Shown: positions 27,018 through 41,831, counted from the stretch's first letter. The stretch is 64,000 nt of DNA from Falsibacillus pallidus (GCF_003350505.1 NZ_QQAY01000007.1:1-64000), one strand, 5' to 3'. Made by a program: numbers and translations. The notes: generated from the letters alone by a model not told the origin.

Positions 27018-29282
27018 ATGAAGAAAATTTCCGCAGCTGTGATCGCCATTTTATTTTTCACCATAATTTTACCGCAGCAGCCACTGAGTGCTGCGCTGGT
27101 TTCGTCTGCATCCACTACATTTTCATTGCCGCAGCTCCCGGAACCTTCCCCGAATGAACGAGTGGTCATGGTTTTTTCCACCAAAGAGACCCCTGACCAA
27201 GCTGAATTACAGCAGGTGGTCAAACATTTTCCTTCTATTAAAATCCGCTATGTTTTTCAAGAAGTGTTCTCCGGCTTTTCGGTAGAGGGCAAGAGGTCTA
27301 ATCTCCAGAAGCTTGAAAAACAATTTCCCCACGTTCAGTACAGCTCGGAAGCCTATACCTATAAAGCGGACATGGAAGGGAGCGTCCCATTCATCGGCGC
27401 CGATAAAATCCGGGGCTACTTTGATCCAAAAGGACAGCGGCTGTCGGGGAAAGGCGTAAAAGTCGGGATCATTGACACTGGGATTGACTATAACCATCCA
27501 GATTTGAACCGGAACTATAAAGGCGGGCAGGACTTTGTCGACGGGGACAAAAATCCGATGGAATCAAGAAATAAAAATGGTGCTTCGACACTCCACGGAA
27601 CGCATGTGGCAGGGATCATCGGTGCAAATGGCGTCATGAAAGGAGTAGCTCCTGAAGCAGAACTATATGCTTACCGCGCGCTCGGACCGGGGGGACATGG
27701 AACGTCTGACCAAGTGCTGGCAGCCATTGACCAGGCGGTAAAGGATCACGTCGACATCTTGAATCTTTCGCTCGGGACGGATGTGAATGCCCCCGACCTT
27801 CCAATCACTGAGGCGTTGAACAAGGCGGTAAGCAAAGGGGTGGTCGCTGTGACATCAAGCGGCAACAGCGGGCCGAATCTTTGGACGGTGGGAACTCCAG
27901 GTACGGCAAGCGACGCCATTTCAGTAGGAGCTTCGACACCACCGATGAAAATCCCGTTTCTTCATATTAAAAGAGGCAGAGTGGAAAAGGACATGAAACT
28001 CCTGCCGATGTTCGGAGGAGTGCCGTGGGGTCTGACGAAGACCTACCCAATCATTTATGGCGGGATTGGAAACAAGGAAGAGCTGAAGCGGGTTTCGGGA
28101 AAAATCGTCCTGATTCAAAGAGGGACGATCACGTTTGCTCAAAAAGTAAAGAATGCAGAAGAAAAAGGGGCAGTTGCTGTCATTGTTTATAACAATGAAA
28201 AAGGAGAGTTCCTCGGAAGTGTTGGGAAAGAATCCAGAATTCCCGCTGCAGCCATGAGCAGACAGGACGGAGAATGGCTGAAGAAAATGATAAAAAAGGG
28301 AACGATTCTTGGTCCGACCATCTATAAAGAAGAAGAAGACCGGCTGGCAGATTTCAGTTCGCGTGGTCCTGTGACAATCAACTGGGGAATCAAGCCTGAC
28401 ATCACAGCACCTGGCGTCAAAATCAGAAGCACCGTTCCCGGCGGATACCTTTCCCTGCAGGGGACGAGTATGGCTGCCCCCCATGTAGCTGGGGCATGCG
28501 CCATCCTGAAACAGGCGCATCCCGATTGGACGCCGGCAGAAATAAAGGCCGCCTTCATGAACACGGCCAAGGTCATGGTGGACGATAAAGGACTGCCGTA
28601 TCATACGTATGAGCAAGGCGCAGGAAGGATCCAGCTCGAGGAAGCCATCAATACCGGGACGCTTGTCATGCCTGGTGCGTTATCCATTGGCAGGCTCCCT
28701 TCGAAATTGTTCATGGAAAAAGAAAAAGTCCTGACCATCCGCAATGTCAGCAAAGAAACGAAGCATTACCGCTTCATCACTCCTCCGAAAAGCGCAGGGA
28801 TGGAGTTTGAGCTTCCAACGGCATTTTCGATTGGGCCGAATAGTGAAAAGAAAGTGACCATACGAGCAGAACGCATTGATGCATTTTCAAAAAAGAAAGA
28901 TCTGATCGACGGCGCCATTTTTCTATCTGATGGAGAATCGACGATCCGGATCCCTTATTTATATGTGGTGAATGAACCAAGATATCCACGCGTGATGGGA
29001 TTTGCAGTGGATAATGGAAAGAAAACAAATACGCTTCACTATGAAGTCTACCTTCCTGGCGGGGCGGAGGAATTTGGGATAGCCTTGTATGATCCTGAAT
29101 CCATGAAATATCTCGGCCTATTGGATTGGCAGAAGAAAATCGGACCAGGTTTGAAGGAGAAAGAAGTTGTTTTTCCAAAGAACATCCGATTGGAGCAGAT
29201 AGTTGCGGTCGCCTTTGCCCGGACAAAAGGACGGGAGGACTATCAGGAGTTGACTTTGCACATGAAAGAAAAAGGATCCTGA
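27018..29282 (+). CDS. secreted subtilisin-like serine protease (S8) with PA domain, Vpr-like
   Basis: This 754-residue exoprotease has a signal peptide (about 1-25), an inhibitor-I9-like propeptide (about 45-115), and an S8 catalytic domain with Asp153 (DTGID), His193 (HGTHVAG), oxyanion Asn283 (SSGNSGP) and Ser484 (GTSMAAPH). A PA domain is inserted at about 340-430 (GKIVLIQRGTITFAQKV). A C-terminal beta-rich region follows. The architecture is that of B. subtilis Vpr and similar minor extracellular proteases. ATG 27018 follows AAAGGGGGG. A terminator overlaps the stop. Confidence 0.92.
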   Translation: MKKISAAVIAILFFTIILPQQPLSAALVSSASTTFSLPQLPEPSPNERVVMVFSTKETPDQAELQQVVKHFPSIKIRYVFQEVFSGFSVEGKRSNLQKLEKQFPHVQYSSEAYTYKADMEGSVPFIGADKIRGYFDPKGQRLSGKGVKVGIIDTGIDYNHPDLNRNYKGGQDFVDGDKNPMESRNKNGASTLHGTHVAGIIGANGVMKGVAPEAELYAYRALGPGGHGTSDQVLAAIDQAVKDHVDILNLSLGTDVNAPDLPITEALNKAVSKGVVAVTSSGNSGPNLWTVGTPGTASDAISVGASTPPMKIPFLHIKRGRVEKDMKLLPMFGGVPWGLTKTYPIIYGGIGNKEELKRVSGKIVLIQRGTITFAQKVKNAEEKGAVAVIVYNNEKGEFLGSVGKESRIPAAAMSRQDGEWLKKMIKKGTILGPTIYKEEEDRLADFSSRGPVTINWGIKPDITAPGVKIRSTVPGGYLSLQGTSMAAPHVAGACAILKQAHPDWTPAEIKAAFMNTAKVMVDDKGLPYHTYEQGAGRIQLEEAINTGTLVMPGALSIGRLPSKLFMEKEKVLTIRNVSKETKHYRFITPPKSAGMEFELPTAFSIGPNSEKKVTIRAERIDAFSKKKDLIDGAIFLSDGESTIRIPYLYVVNEPRYPRVMGFAVDNGKKTNTLHYEVYLPGGAEEFGIALYDPESMKYLGLLDWQKKIGPGLKEKEVVFPKNIRLEQIVAVAFARTKGREDYQELTLHMKEKGS

Positions 29283-29300
29283 TGGGTCCTTTTTTCTTTT
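29266..29300 (+). terminator. terminator overlapping the protease gene end
   Basis: AAAGAAAAAGGATCC pairs with GGGTCCTTTTTTCTTT around a short loop. The stop codon lies in the loop region. Confidence 0.8.
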
Positions 29301-29778
29301 TATGATAGATAAAAACCCAAAATTGATAGATATATCCATCCGCGGGTCAACCCCAATGCCGCAGACCCCTGTCAAGTGTCGAAAAAACCCACATTTTGAG
29401 GGAATATGTCATGGTTCCATTATCCTGAAAGAATCATTTTCCAATGGATTTATTATTTGGAAAAAATTAAATGACATGGGGATGGTTGTATAATTTCCAG
29501 TCATGTTTTATAGTAAAGGGGGCTTTAAAAAGGGGCATCAATATAGGTAAATAATATTTGATGAATTTGTGAACATTCGTCAAACATTATTAAAACATTG
29601 TGAACTTTTTCACCCGAAAGCAATTGACATGGTAGGGTGCCTATTGTATGCTAACAAAGGGTATAGGATGATAGGGTTTTCATAGATTTGGCGCGGATGA
29701 AAACGCTTTTTTGAAAATCGGAAAAGCCCAAAATTTTTTTACCCAAAAATCTCATTCTCGAATCGAGAGGATGCTCTT
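29283..29778 (+). promoter_or_regulatory. atp operon promoter region
   Basis: This gap is 496 bases. A sigma-A promoter TTGACA (29624-29629), 17-base spacer, TATGCT (29647-29652) stands 127 bases before atpZ. A CcpA-type cre candidate, TGAAAACGCTTTTT (29698-29711, 12 of 14 consensus positions), lies about 45 bases downstream of the -10. The rest is AT-rich. A 63-codon frame at 29302 has no ribosome site and is not credible. Confidence 0.65.
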
Positions 29779-29997
29779 ATGCGGCAAAAACAACGCCGTC
29801 CGTACCAAGCTATAGCTCTTTATACAGCTATACTTTCACAACTCGTCGGGGCCATTTTGATCGGCATCTTCGGAGGAAGATGGATCGACCAGAAAACAGG
29901 CACCGAGCCACTATTCTTAATCATCGGACTATTCCTGGGGTTAGCAGCAGGAATCTACACTATGCTCCGTTCAGTCCGACATTTCTCAGGAGACTAA
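29779..29997 (+). CDS. atpZ: AtpZ-family F1Fo ATPase-associated protein
   Basis: This 72-residue, two-helix membrane protein heads the ATP synthase operon. A short basic N terminus (RQKQRRPYQA) is followed by hairpin helices around IGIFGGRWIDQKTGTEP. AtpZ/AtpI-type proteins are linked to assembly of the c-ring and to Mg or Ca transport. The exact role is unsettled. RBS GAGAGGATG. Confidence 0.88.
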   Translation: MRQKQRRPYQAIALYTAILSQLVGAILIGIFGGRWIDQKTGTEPLFLIIGLFLGLAAGIYTMLRSVRHFSGD

Positions 29998-30003
29998 TCA
30001 AAT

Positions 30004-30378
30004 ATGCCGGAACTCCAGCAAATGTTTAACAGGCACCGCAAGTACATATTTTACCTCCTTGCCATCTACGTCCTTGGGTGGGGATTCACCGAGTATAAGA
30101 CTATCTTTCTCGGACTGGTCCTTGGAACAGCTATAAGCTTGTTCAACCACTGGCTTATGGTAAGACGAACAGTGAAATTAGGCGATGCGGTACTAGAAGG
30201 GAAGAAAACGCGATCCCTCGGCACTGCTGCGCGGATGGCCGCATCTGTTCTTGGAGCGATTATCGTCATCCGCTATCCGGAAACTTTCCATCTCCTAAGT
30301 TTTATCATTGGATTAATGACAGCCTATATCGTCATTATGATAGATTACTTTTTTCATTATGTGAAATCAAATAAATAG
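30004..30378 (+). CDS. atpI: ATP synthase protein I
   Basis: This 124-residue protein has four predicted membrane helices and lies second in the operon, between AtpZ and subunit a. The family is thought to help assemble the c-ring and is dispensable in several bacteria. It starts at ATG 30004, seven bases after the atpZ stop, with AGGAGA inside the end of atpZ. Confidence 0.9.
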   Translation: MPELQQMFNRHRKYIFYLLAIYVLGWGFTEYKTIFLGLVLGTAISLFNHWLMVRRTVKLGDAVLEGKKTRSLGTAARMAASVLGAIIVIRYPETFHLLSFIIGLMTAYIVIMIDYFFHYVKSNK

Positions 30379-30394
30379 CGGGGAAGAGAGGTGA

Positions 30395-31111
<717 letters not shown>

Positions 31112-31171
31112 TATATACCTGTTCAATTATTGAACAAAACATTATAGCCAAATTATTTTCTTATACATTAA

Positions 31172-31399
<228 letters not shown>

Positions 31400-31426
31400 T
31401 CATCAGCCGAGTTAATAGTATTTTCG

Positions 31427-31461
31427 ATGGCGAAGTTCGTCTAGGCGATTATCTTCGCCAT
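31427..31461 (+). other. stable hairpin in the atpE-atpF spacer
   Basis: ATGGCGAAG (31427-31435) and CTTCGCCAT (31453-31461) form a perfect nine-base-pair stem in the 189-base gap. No proper T-run follows. It could act as a partial terminator or as a processing and stability element that raises subunit c relative to the downstream subunits. Confidence 0.6.
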
Positions 31462-31552
31462 TCCTTTATGTCCTAGTCTAACTGAACACACCATTTTTTT
31501 TGATAAATATAGAAGCGGTGCGTTATCAAACGCTAAGCTGTTTTCTGAATAA

Positions 31553-32640
<1,088 letters not shown>

Positions 32641-32653
32641 CATTCTGAAATGA

Positions 32654-34165
<1,512 letters not shown>

Positions 34166-34205
34166 TCCGGACTCCGGTCTAAAATCTTTCATACAAGGGT
34201 GGTGA

Positions 34206-35069
<864 letters not shown>

Positions 35070-35111
35070 TAATTATATAATGACGGAAAAGCGGTGGGGC
35101 TTGCGGGCTGA

Positions 35112-36599
<1,488 letters not shown>

Positions 36600-36604
36600 T
36601 ATAG

Positions 36605-37027
<423 letters not shown>

Positions 37028-37034
37028 TAAAATT

Positions 37035-37064
37035 CCCCTTCACACTGAGTGAAGGGGTTTTTTG
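37035..37064 (+). terminator. atp operon terminator 1
   Basis: CCCCTTCAC and GTGAAGGGG form a perfect nine-base-pair stem followed by TTTTTT. Confidence 0.95.
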
Positions 37065-37077
37065 TTTGGTTTGATAG

Positions 37078-37104
37078 AACCACAGTCTGAGGACTGTGGT
37101 TTAT
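37078..37104. terminator. atp operon terminator 2
   Basis: AACCACAGTC and GACTGTGGTT form a perfect ten-base-pair stem with a four-base loop, followed by TATTTA. It is a second barrier behind the most highly expressed operon of the window. Confidence 0.75.
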
Positions 37105-37290
37105 TTAGTGGGAAATGAGTCTGCACTGCTTAAGTGGTGCTGGATTTGGTGGAAAATCAGTGTGAAATGGCAACTTGGTATGGGTTTCTGGGCAAATTAT
37201 AGTGAAATTCATGCTGGTTTGTGAATATGTAGTGCTGGCATGGCGAAAAAATATGGTAATTATGGGGGATGGGGTGTGCGGATCGGCCTC

Positions 37291-37416
37291 TATGCGCCAA
37301 ACCGAGGTGCCAATGCGCCACAAATCGGATCTTATGCGCCAGAACATGGCGGCTATGCGCGAAAAAGTGGTGCTCATGCACGGGAAACCCCGGTCTATGC
37401 GCCAGTGCCCCCCAGC
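37291..37416 (+). repeat. 21-bp phased hexad array C (TATGCGC family)
   Basis: Six cores have TGC at 37293, 37314, 37335, 37356, 37377 and 37398, all exactly 21 bases apart. Cores are TATGCGCC, AATGCGCC, TATGCGCC, TATGCGCG, CATGCACG and TATGCGCC, with 13-base linkers that often start RRAA and end in pyrimidines. About 100 bases after the array are also shared with the duplicate at 37747-37846. Confidence 0.88.
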
Positions 37417-37620
37417 CCGGCGTGATTGCGGGAATTTTGCTAGATCGGCCCAGTCCAAAAGAGAAAAAGAGACAATTTGATGAAAACCCTCATTTGGACT
37501 ATCCCATTTCACATTAGAAGGATGATAACCTGGAAAAAGTGCTATAGAAGAGAAGATTCGGAGTGCCAGCGACACGAAATCATAAGAAAATTGACGAGAA
37601 GTGCATACGTGCAGGGTGCC

Positions 37621-37746
37621 TATGCGCCAAACTGAGGTGCCAATGCGCCACAAATCGGATCTTATGCGCCGCAACATGGTGTCTTTGCGCGAAAAAGTGG
37701 TGCTCATGCGCGGGAACCCCCAGTCTATGCGCCAGCGCCCCCCAGC
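37621..37746 (+). repeat. 21-bp phased hexad array D, duplicate of array C
   Basis: Units lie at 37623, 37644, 37665, 37686, 37707 and 37728. The block 37621-37846 repeats 37291-37516 with an offset of 330 bases. By eye the array part differs at about eight linker positions and two core positions. In the frame that reads YAP-type heptads in array C, array D has a TGA in its first unit. Confidence 0.88.
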
Positions 37747-37846
37747 CTGGCCTGATTGCGGGAATTTTGCTAGATCGGCCCAGTCCAAAAGAGAAAAAGA
37801 GACAATTTGATGAAAACCCCCATTTGGCCTGTCCCACTCTACATTC

Positions 37847-38203
37847 GGAACTGCTCAATCCCACAAGCCACATCCAATCCAGACCCTGGACCATTCAAAT
37901 ATAAACCAATCAAATCAACCTTTAATAAGTCTAATTTTGGACAGTTCGGTAAAACTAAAATAAGTATGCCATTTATAGAGAAAGAAATTATGCTTATTTT
38001 AATGGAATAATGAGTAAATGAAGCGTTTTTACGCATGAAATTCTGGGTAAAAAGATAGAGGATAGCCGCTAAATCCTGTAGAGACATATGTTTTCTGTTT
38101 TTACAAAATTGAATATATTCAAAGAAATTGCTATACTAGAAAAACGAAAAGATTGTAAACGCTTTATTTCTTAGTTGTGGAAACTTCAGACAGGGGTGGA
38201 AAG
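37847..38203 (+). promoter_or_regulatory. control region of the amino-acid permease
   Basis: This is AT-rich sequence without a gene. A sigma-A promoter TTGAAT (38109-38114), 17-base spacer, TATACT (38132-38137) is followed by a cre-like box TGTAAACGCTTTAT (38154-38167, 12 of 14 positions) about 16 bases downstream of the -10. That position fits CcpA repression when good carbon sources are present. Confidence 0.65.
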
Positions 38204-39565
38204 ATGGACAATCAAGAACTTCATCGAGGACTGGAAGAAAGGCATATTACGCTCATGTCCCTTGGGGCATGTATCGGAGTCGGACTCTTCCTCGGCTCGG
38301 CCAAGACAATTGAACTCGCAGGACCTGCCATTCTGTTGGCATATATCGTGTCAGGTGCCATCATGTTTATTATCATGAGGGCGCTCGGAGAAATGGCCAT
38401 CCAGAATCCAGTGGCTGGTTCATTCAGCCGCTACGCGAGAGATTACGTAGGTCCGCTTGCCGGATTTTTAACCGGATGGAATTACTGGTTCTTATGGGTC
38501 GTAACTTGTATGGCCGAAATCACGGCGGTTGGTGTGTACATGGAGCTTTGGTTCCCTGGCGTGCCGCGCTGGATCTGGGCGCTTGCTGCACTTATCATCA
38601 TGACAATCGTAAACTTGATCACTGTAAAAGCATACGGAGAATTTGAATTCTGGTTTGCATTGATTAAAATCGTAGCCATTATCTTAATGATCATCACCGG
38701 ATTTTTAATTATTCTTTTCGGATTTGGAAATGGCGGCGTCGCAACAGGCATCAGCAACCTTTGGACGCATGGCGGATTCGCGCCAAACGGCATCAAGGGG
38801 ATACTCGCTTCGATGCAAATGGTAATGTTCGCTTACCTTGGAATTGAAATGCTTGGGGTGACCGCTGGTGAGGCAAAGAACCCGGAACACACCATTTCAA
38901 GAGCCATCAATACAGTATTCTGGCGCATCCTGATTTTCTACGTCGGCGCACTGTTTGTCATCATGGCCATTTATCCATGGAATGAAATCGGGACAGGCGG
39001 AAGCCCATTCGTGTTAACGTTTGAAAAAGTGGGAATTCCAAAAGCAGCCGGCATCATCAACTTTGTCGTATTGACTGCTGCCCTTTCAAGCTGCAACAGC
39101 GGTATCTTCAGTACAGGACGCATGCTGTTCAACCTGGCAGAGCAAAACCAGGCACCTGCACCATTGAAAAAAGTAAGCAAGTCCGGCGTACCGGCTTTGG
39201 CTGTCATTCTTTCAGCAGGAGCATTGCTGATCGGGGTTGTCTTGAATTACTTGGTTCCTGAAAAAGTATTTACATGGGTGACAAGCATCTCCACATTTGG
39301 TGCCATCTGGACATGGGCGCTCATTTTGATAGCCCAGCTTAGATACCGGAGAAGCTTGGGCAAAACAGAAGTCTCCAAAATTAAATTCAAAGCGCCATTA
39401 TGGCCAATCAGCTCTTATATCGCACTCGCCTTCCTGGCTATGGTAGTCGTGCTGATGGGAGTGTATCCAGACACAAGAATCGCATTGGTCGTAGGACCAG
39501 TCTGGCTCATCCTCCTGATCGTCATCTACTTCGCCAAAGGAATGAACAAGCGAGACAATATATAA
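38204..39565 (+). CDS. amino-acid permease, APC superfamily (AAT family)
   Basis: This 453-residue transporter has twelve predicted membrane helices. The N-terminal ITLMSLGACIGVGLFLGSA in helix 1 and the GEMAIQNPVAGSFSRYA loop are typical of the proton-coupled AapA/AlaP/YbxG group, which takes up alanine, serine, glycine or similar amino acids. The substrate cannot be fixed. ATG 38204 follows GGGGTGG. It is monocistronic, with its own promoter and probable carbon-catabolite control. Confidence 0.9.
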   Translation: MDNQELHRGLEERHITLMSLGACIGVGLFLGSAKTIELAGPAILLAYIVSGAIMFIIMRALGEMAIQNPVAGSFSRYARDYVGPLAGFLTGWNYWFLWVVTCMAEITAVGVYMELWFPGVPRWIWALAALIIMTIVNLITVKAYGEFEFWFALIKIVAIILMIITGFLIILFGFGNGGVATGISNLWTHGGFAPNGIKGILASMQMVMFAYLGIEMLGVTAGEAKNPEHTISRAINTVFWRILIFYVGALFVIMAIYPWNEIGTGGSPFVLTFEKVGIPKAAGIINFVVLTAALSSCNSGIFSTGRMLFNLAEQNQAPAPLKKVSKSGVPALAVILSAGALLIGVVLNYLVPEKVFTWVTSISTFGAIWTWALILIAQLRYRRSLGKTEVSKIKFKAPLWPISSYIALAFLAMVVVLMGVYPDTRIALVVGPVWLILLIVIYFAKGMNKRDNI

Positions 39566-39569
39566 AACC

Positions 39570-39604
39570 AAAAGGACCTGCCTACAATGCGGCAGGTCCT
39601 TTTG
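39570..39604. terminator. bidirectional terminator between convergent genes
   Basis: AAAAGGACCTGCC pairs with GGCAGGTCCTTTT, a 13-base-pair stem with A- and T-rich ends. It separates the permease from the minus-strand gene ending at 39612. Confidence 0.9.
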
Positions 39605-39611
39605 TTTCGTT

Positions 39612-40277
39612 TCACGGAAGGTGCATGGTTTTTATGTGGTGCATGTTGAGGTAGTATTTTTCTTCGCGCGCGGTGACGAGTTCGATGATGTTGTCTTCGA
39701 AGCGGTTGATTTTCCCGATATGATGGAACGTGTCGCCGATGTTGAAGATGACAAGCTCCCCGACCAGTTTCTCAATTTGGACTTCATAGGTTCTTCCGAG
39801 GGTGAATGGCGCAGGGTTCACCGGCAGCTTCTGCTGGTCAAGTGCATATGGCGTCTGCTGATCCGTATAGGGAATGAGCCACTTCACATGCTGAATGGCA
39901 ATCAGCATCGTTTTATACACCGGGGAATAGAACACGAAGTAATTATTCATCACACTCGTGATATATCCGTGCAGCGGCTGATTTCCTGTGGTGTAGATCT
40001 CTGCGAAGCGCCCCCTTGCTGCATTCAGCGTCTTCCGGAAGGAAATCTCATCTTCAGAATTCAGACTTGGTGCATCGGAGGGGATGGAGACAGAATCCTC
40101 CTTGTCCGATTTACAGAAATACTGGATATGGACAGAAGGGACATATAAGAAATCTTCCCCGTTATACAAGACGACAATGTCACTGCCAACCTCCAGCAAA
40201 ACGCCTTTGACGATTTTTTTTCCGGAAAGTTCAATGGTAATGGTTTCCCCGATAAAGGGTTGAATTAACTTGCTCAT
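39612..40277 (-). CDS. protein of unknown function, related in style to CotB-type coat proteins
   Basis: This 221-residue protein shows repeated small beta-barrel modules (GETITIELSGKKIVKGVLLEVGSDIVVLYNGEDFLYVPSVHI; later EVQIEKLVGELVIFNIGD and NIIELVTAREEKYYLNMHHIKTM). They follow the same plan as the CotB-like modules encoded upstream: a GxxVxx start, a 'what is on display' middle and an HIK-type end. ATG 40277 follows GGAGGAATACT. It is the last gene of the minus-strand group. It may be a spore-coat component, and its size recalls YwrJ beside cotB in B. subtilis, which I cannot verify. Confidence 0.65.
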   Translation of the reverse strand: MSKLIQPFIGETITIELSGKKIVKGVLLEVGSDIVVLYNGEDFLYVPSVHIQYFCKSDKEDSVSIPSDAPSLNSEDEISFRKTLNAARGRFAEIYTTGNQPLHGYITSVMNNYFVFYSPVYKTMLIAIQHVKWLIPYTDQQTPYALDQQKLPVNPAPFTLGRTYEVQIEKLVGELVIFNIGDTFHHIGKINRFEDNIIELVTAREEKYYLNMHHIKTMHLP

Positions 40278-40290
40278 AGTATTCCTCCTA

Positions 40291-41643
40291 TTAATATACA
40301 AACCACTCGATCCAATAATAAAGGCTGCACAAGCCGACAATCAGTCCGACTGGAATCACTAGAATGGTGACGCGGATATATTTTCCCCACGTCATGGGAA
40401 TCCCGTGTTCTTTCAAAAGATACATCCAAATCAGCGTGGCCAAGGTTCCAACCGGCGTCAACAGTGCTCCGATATCACTGCCCATGACATTCGCAAGGTA
40501 TGTGATCTGCGTCATATGCGGGGCCAGTCCCAAATCAGTGATGGCCAAAGTTCCAATCATGACGGCAGGAAGGTTGTTGAAAATATTTGAAAACACTGTA
40601 AGAAGAAGACCCATGATGAGACTTGCCTGTAGGCCGCTGCCATGAACATAATTTTGCAAATGGGCAGTTAAAAAGGTATTCAATCCCACATTCTTCAATC
40701 CATAGACGAGGACATACATATTGAAAGCGAATAGAAGGATATGCCAAGGTGTTTTTGTAATGATATCGAATGCCCCTTTTTTCATCCGAATCCATCTGGC
40801 GGCGATCATGAGAAGGGCTCCGGTCAATCCGATCCATTCAATCGAGACGCCGAATGGGGAAAGGACAAAGAAGCTTGTACGAGTTGCAATTACAATAACC
40901 ATGCTCACTTTAAAAAGGAGCCAATCGATTTTCGGCTGTTCATGTGCTGATAGCGGGTGTGTATATTCATAGCGGCTGCTTCCTTCATTCCATTTGATTG
41001 GGACTTTGCGGATCTTCTTCGGAATGCTCCGGTGGAATAGCCGATAGAGAAGGACGGCAATGACGATGATGGCAAGCATCGCAGGAACGAACATCATCTG
41101 AATATAGCTGTTCAAGCTGAGTCCTACAATTTTCAGGGCGATCAGGTTGGAGATATTGCTGACGGCAATCGGGGCGCTGGCTGCAGTGGCAATCAAGGCT
41201 CCGGAAATAAAGTAAGGGGTCATCTGATGCGGCTTTAGCTTTAGAAGGTGGACTATGTGAATGATGATGGGTGTTGTAATGAGGATGCTGCCGTCATTAT
41301 TGAAAAAAAGGGTCATGAAAAAACAGAGCAGATTGATGTAAATATATAATTTTATCCCGGATCCATTCGACCGCTGCACGATATTGACGGCAATCCACCG
41401 AAAGAAGCCGATGCTGTCGAGAACGATGGACATAATGATGGTCGAAATGATGGTCAGGGACGCGCCGCTGACAATCGAAAAGATACGGGCAACATCCGCA
41501 AGTGGAACAATGCCCGCCAATAATACAATGAGTGCCCCGATGGAAGTGGGGACCGTTTCGTTTAAGCCAAATGGCCGGGAAAGCATAACGAAGATGGTTA
41601 TCGTAAAAACACTAATCATAATGATCAAATTCAACTCACCCAT
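40291..41643 (-). CDS. ArsB-like anion permease
   Basis: This 450-residue membrane protein is of the ArsB/NhaD (ion transporter) superfamily, with about ten to twelve helices. It has duplicated re-entrant-type motifs: FFNNDGSILITTPI with ASAPIAVSNISNL in the first half, and NIFNNLPAVMIGTLA with ANVMGSDIGALLTPVGTLA in the second. Homologues include arsenical pump membrane proteins such as B. subtilis YdfA. No arsR or arsC is adjacent, so the substrate is uncertain. Start 41643 overlaps the preceding 52-residue gene by eight bases (ATGGGTGA), indicating translational coupling. Confidence 0.85.
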   Translation of the reverse strand: MGELNLIIMISVFTITIFVMLSRPFGLNETVPTSIGALIVLLAGIVPLADVARIFSIVSGASLTIISTIIMSIVLDSIGFFRWIAVNIVQRSNGSGIKLYIYINLLCFFMTLFFNNDGSILITTPIIIHIVHLLKLKPHQMTPYFISGALIATAASAPIAVSNISNLIALKIVGLSLNSYIQMMFVPAMLAIIVIAVLLYRLFHRSIPKKIRKVPIKWNEGSSRYEYTHPLSAHEQPKIDWLLFKVSMVIVIATRTSFFVLSPFGVSIEWIGLTGALLMIAARWIRMKKGAFDIITKTPWHILLFAFNMYVLVYGLKNVGLNTFLTAHLQNYVHGSGLQASLIMGLLLTVFSNIFNNLPAVMIGTLAITDLGLAPHMTQITYLANVMGSDIGALLTPVGTLATLIWMYLLKEHGIPMTWGKYIRVTILVIPVGLIVGLCSLYYWIEWFVY

Positions 41644-41794
41644 GAGAGTGAGCCGCCTCAGCCGATATGGCGGGAGGTGTTGGAGCAGCAGGAATGAAAT
41701 GCACACTATCAGGTTCAGCCGGCTTGATGAAAACCAAATAGAAACAAATGCCGGACAGGATGAAGAACAGAAGGACAATAGGAACCATCAGCAT
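41636..41794 (-). CDS. 52-residue single-pass membrane peptide, coupled to the ArsB-like permease
   Basis: This is a small gene with a very good ribosome site (AAAGGAGGA, six bases before ATG 41794). The product begins MLMVPIVLLFFILSGICFY, one membrane helix, and continues with a short Pro/Ala/His-rich tail ending EAAHSHG. Its stop overlaps the permease start. The tail's spaced His residues (H-x-H at the end) could bind metal. I do not recognise the family. It may be an accessory subunit or a translational enhancer for the permease. Confidence 0.7.
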   Translation of the reverse strand: MLMVPIVLLFFILSGICFYLVFIKPAEPDSVHFIPAAPTPPAISAEAAHSHG

Positions 41795-41831
41795 ACAAGA
41801 TTCCTCCTTTCATAAAGGTTCGGAAGAGAAA

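Noticed and set aside
29302-29493. 63-codon frame upstream of the atp promoter
   Set aside because: It has no ribosome site and no recognisable domain, and it follows directly after a terminator.
37291-37746. CRISPR array
   Set aside because: The constant part is only about eight bases, the period is 21 bases and no cas genes are present. CRISPR repeats are much longer and spacers are not 13 bases.
37563-37904. Cys-rich 113-codon frame across array D
   Set aside because: It runs through the repeat and beyond with no ribosome site. The corresponding frame in array C is not conserved at its ends.
38177-38203. Earlier start for the amino-acid permease
   Set aside because: The added nine residues are not typical of the family, and the GGGGTGG site points to ATG 38204.
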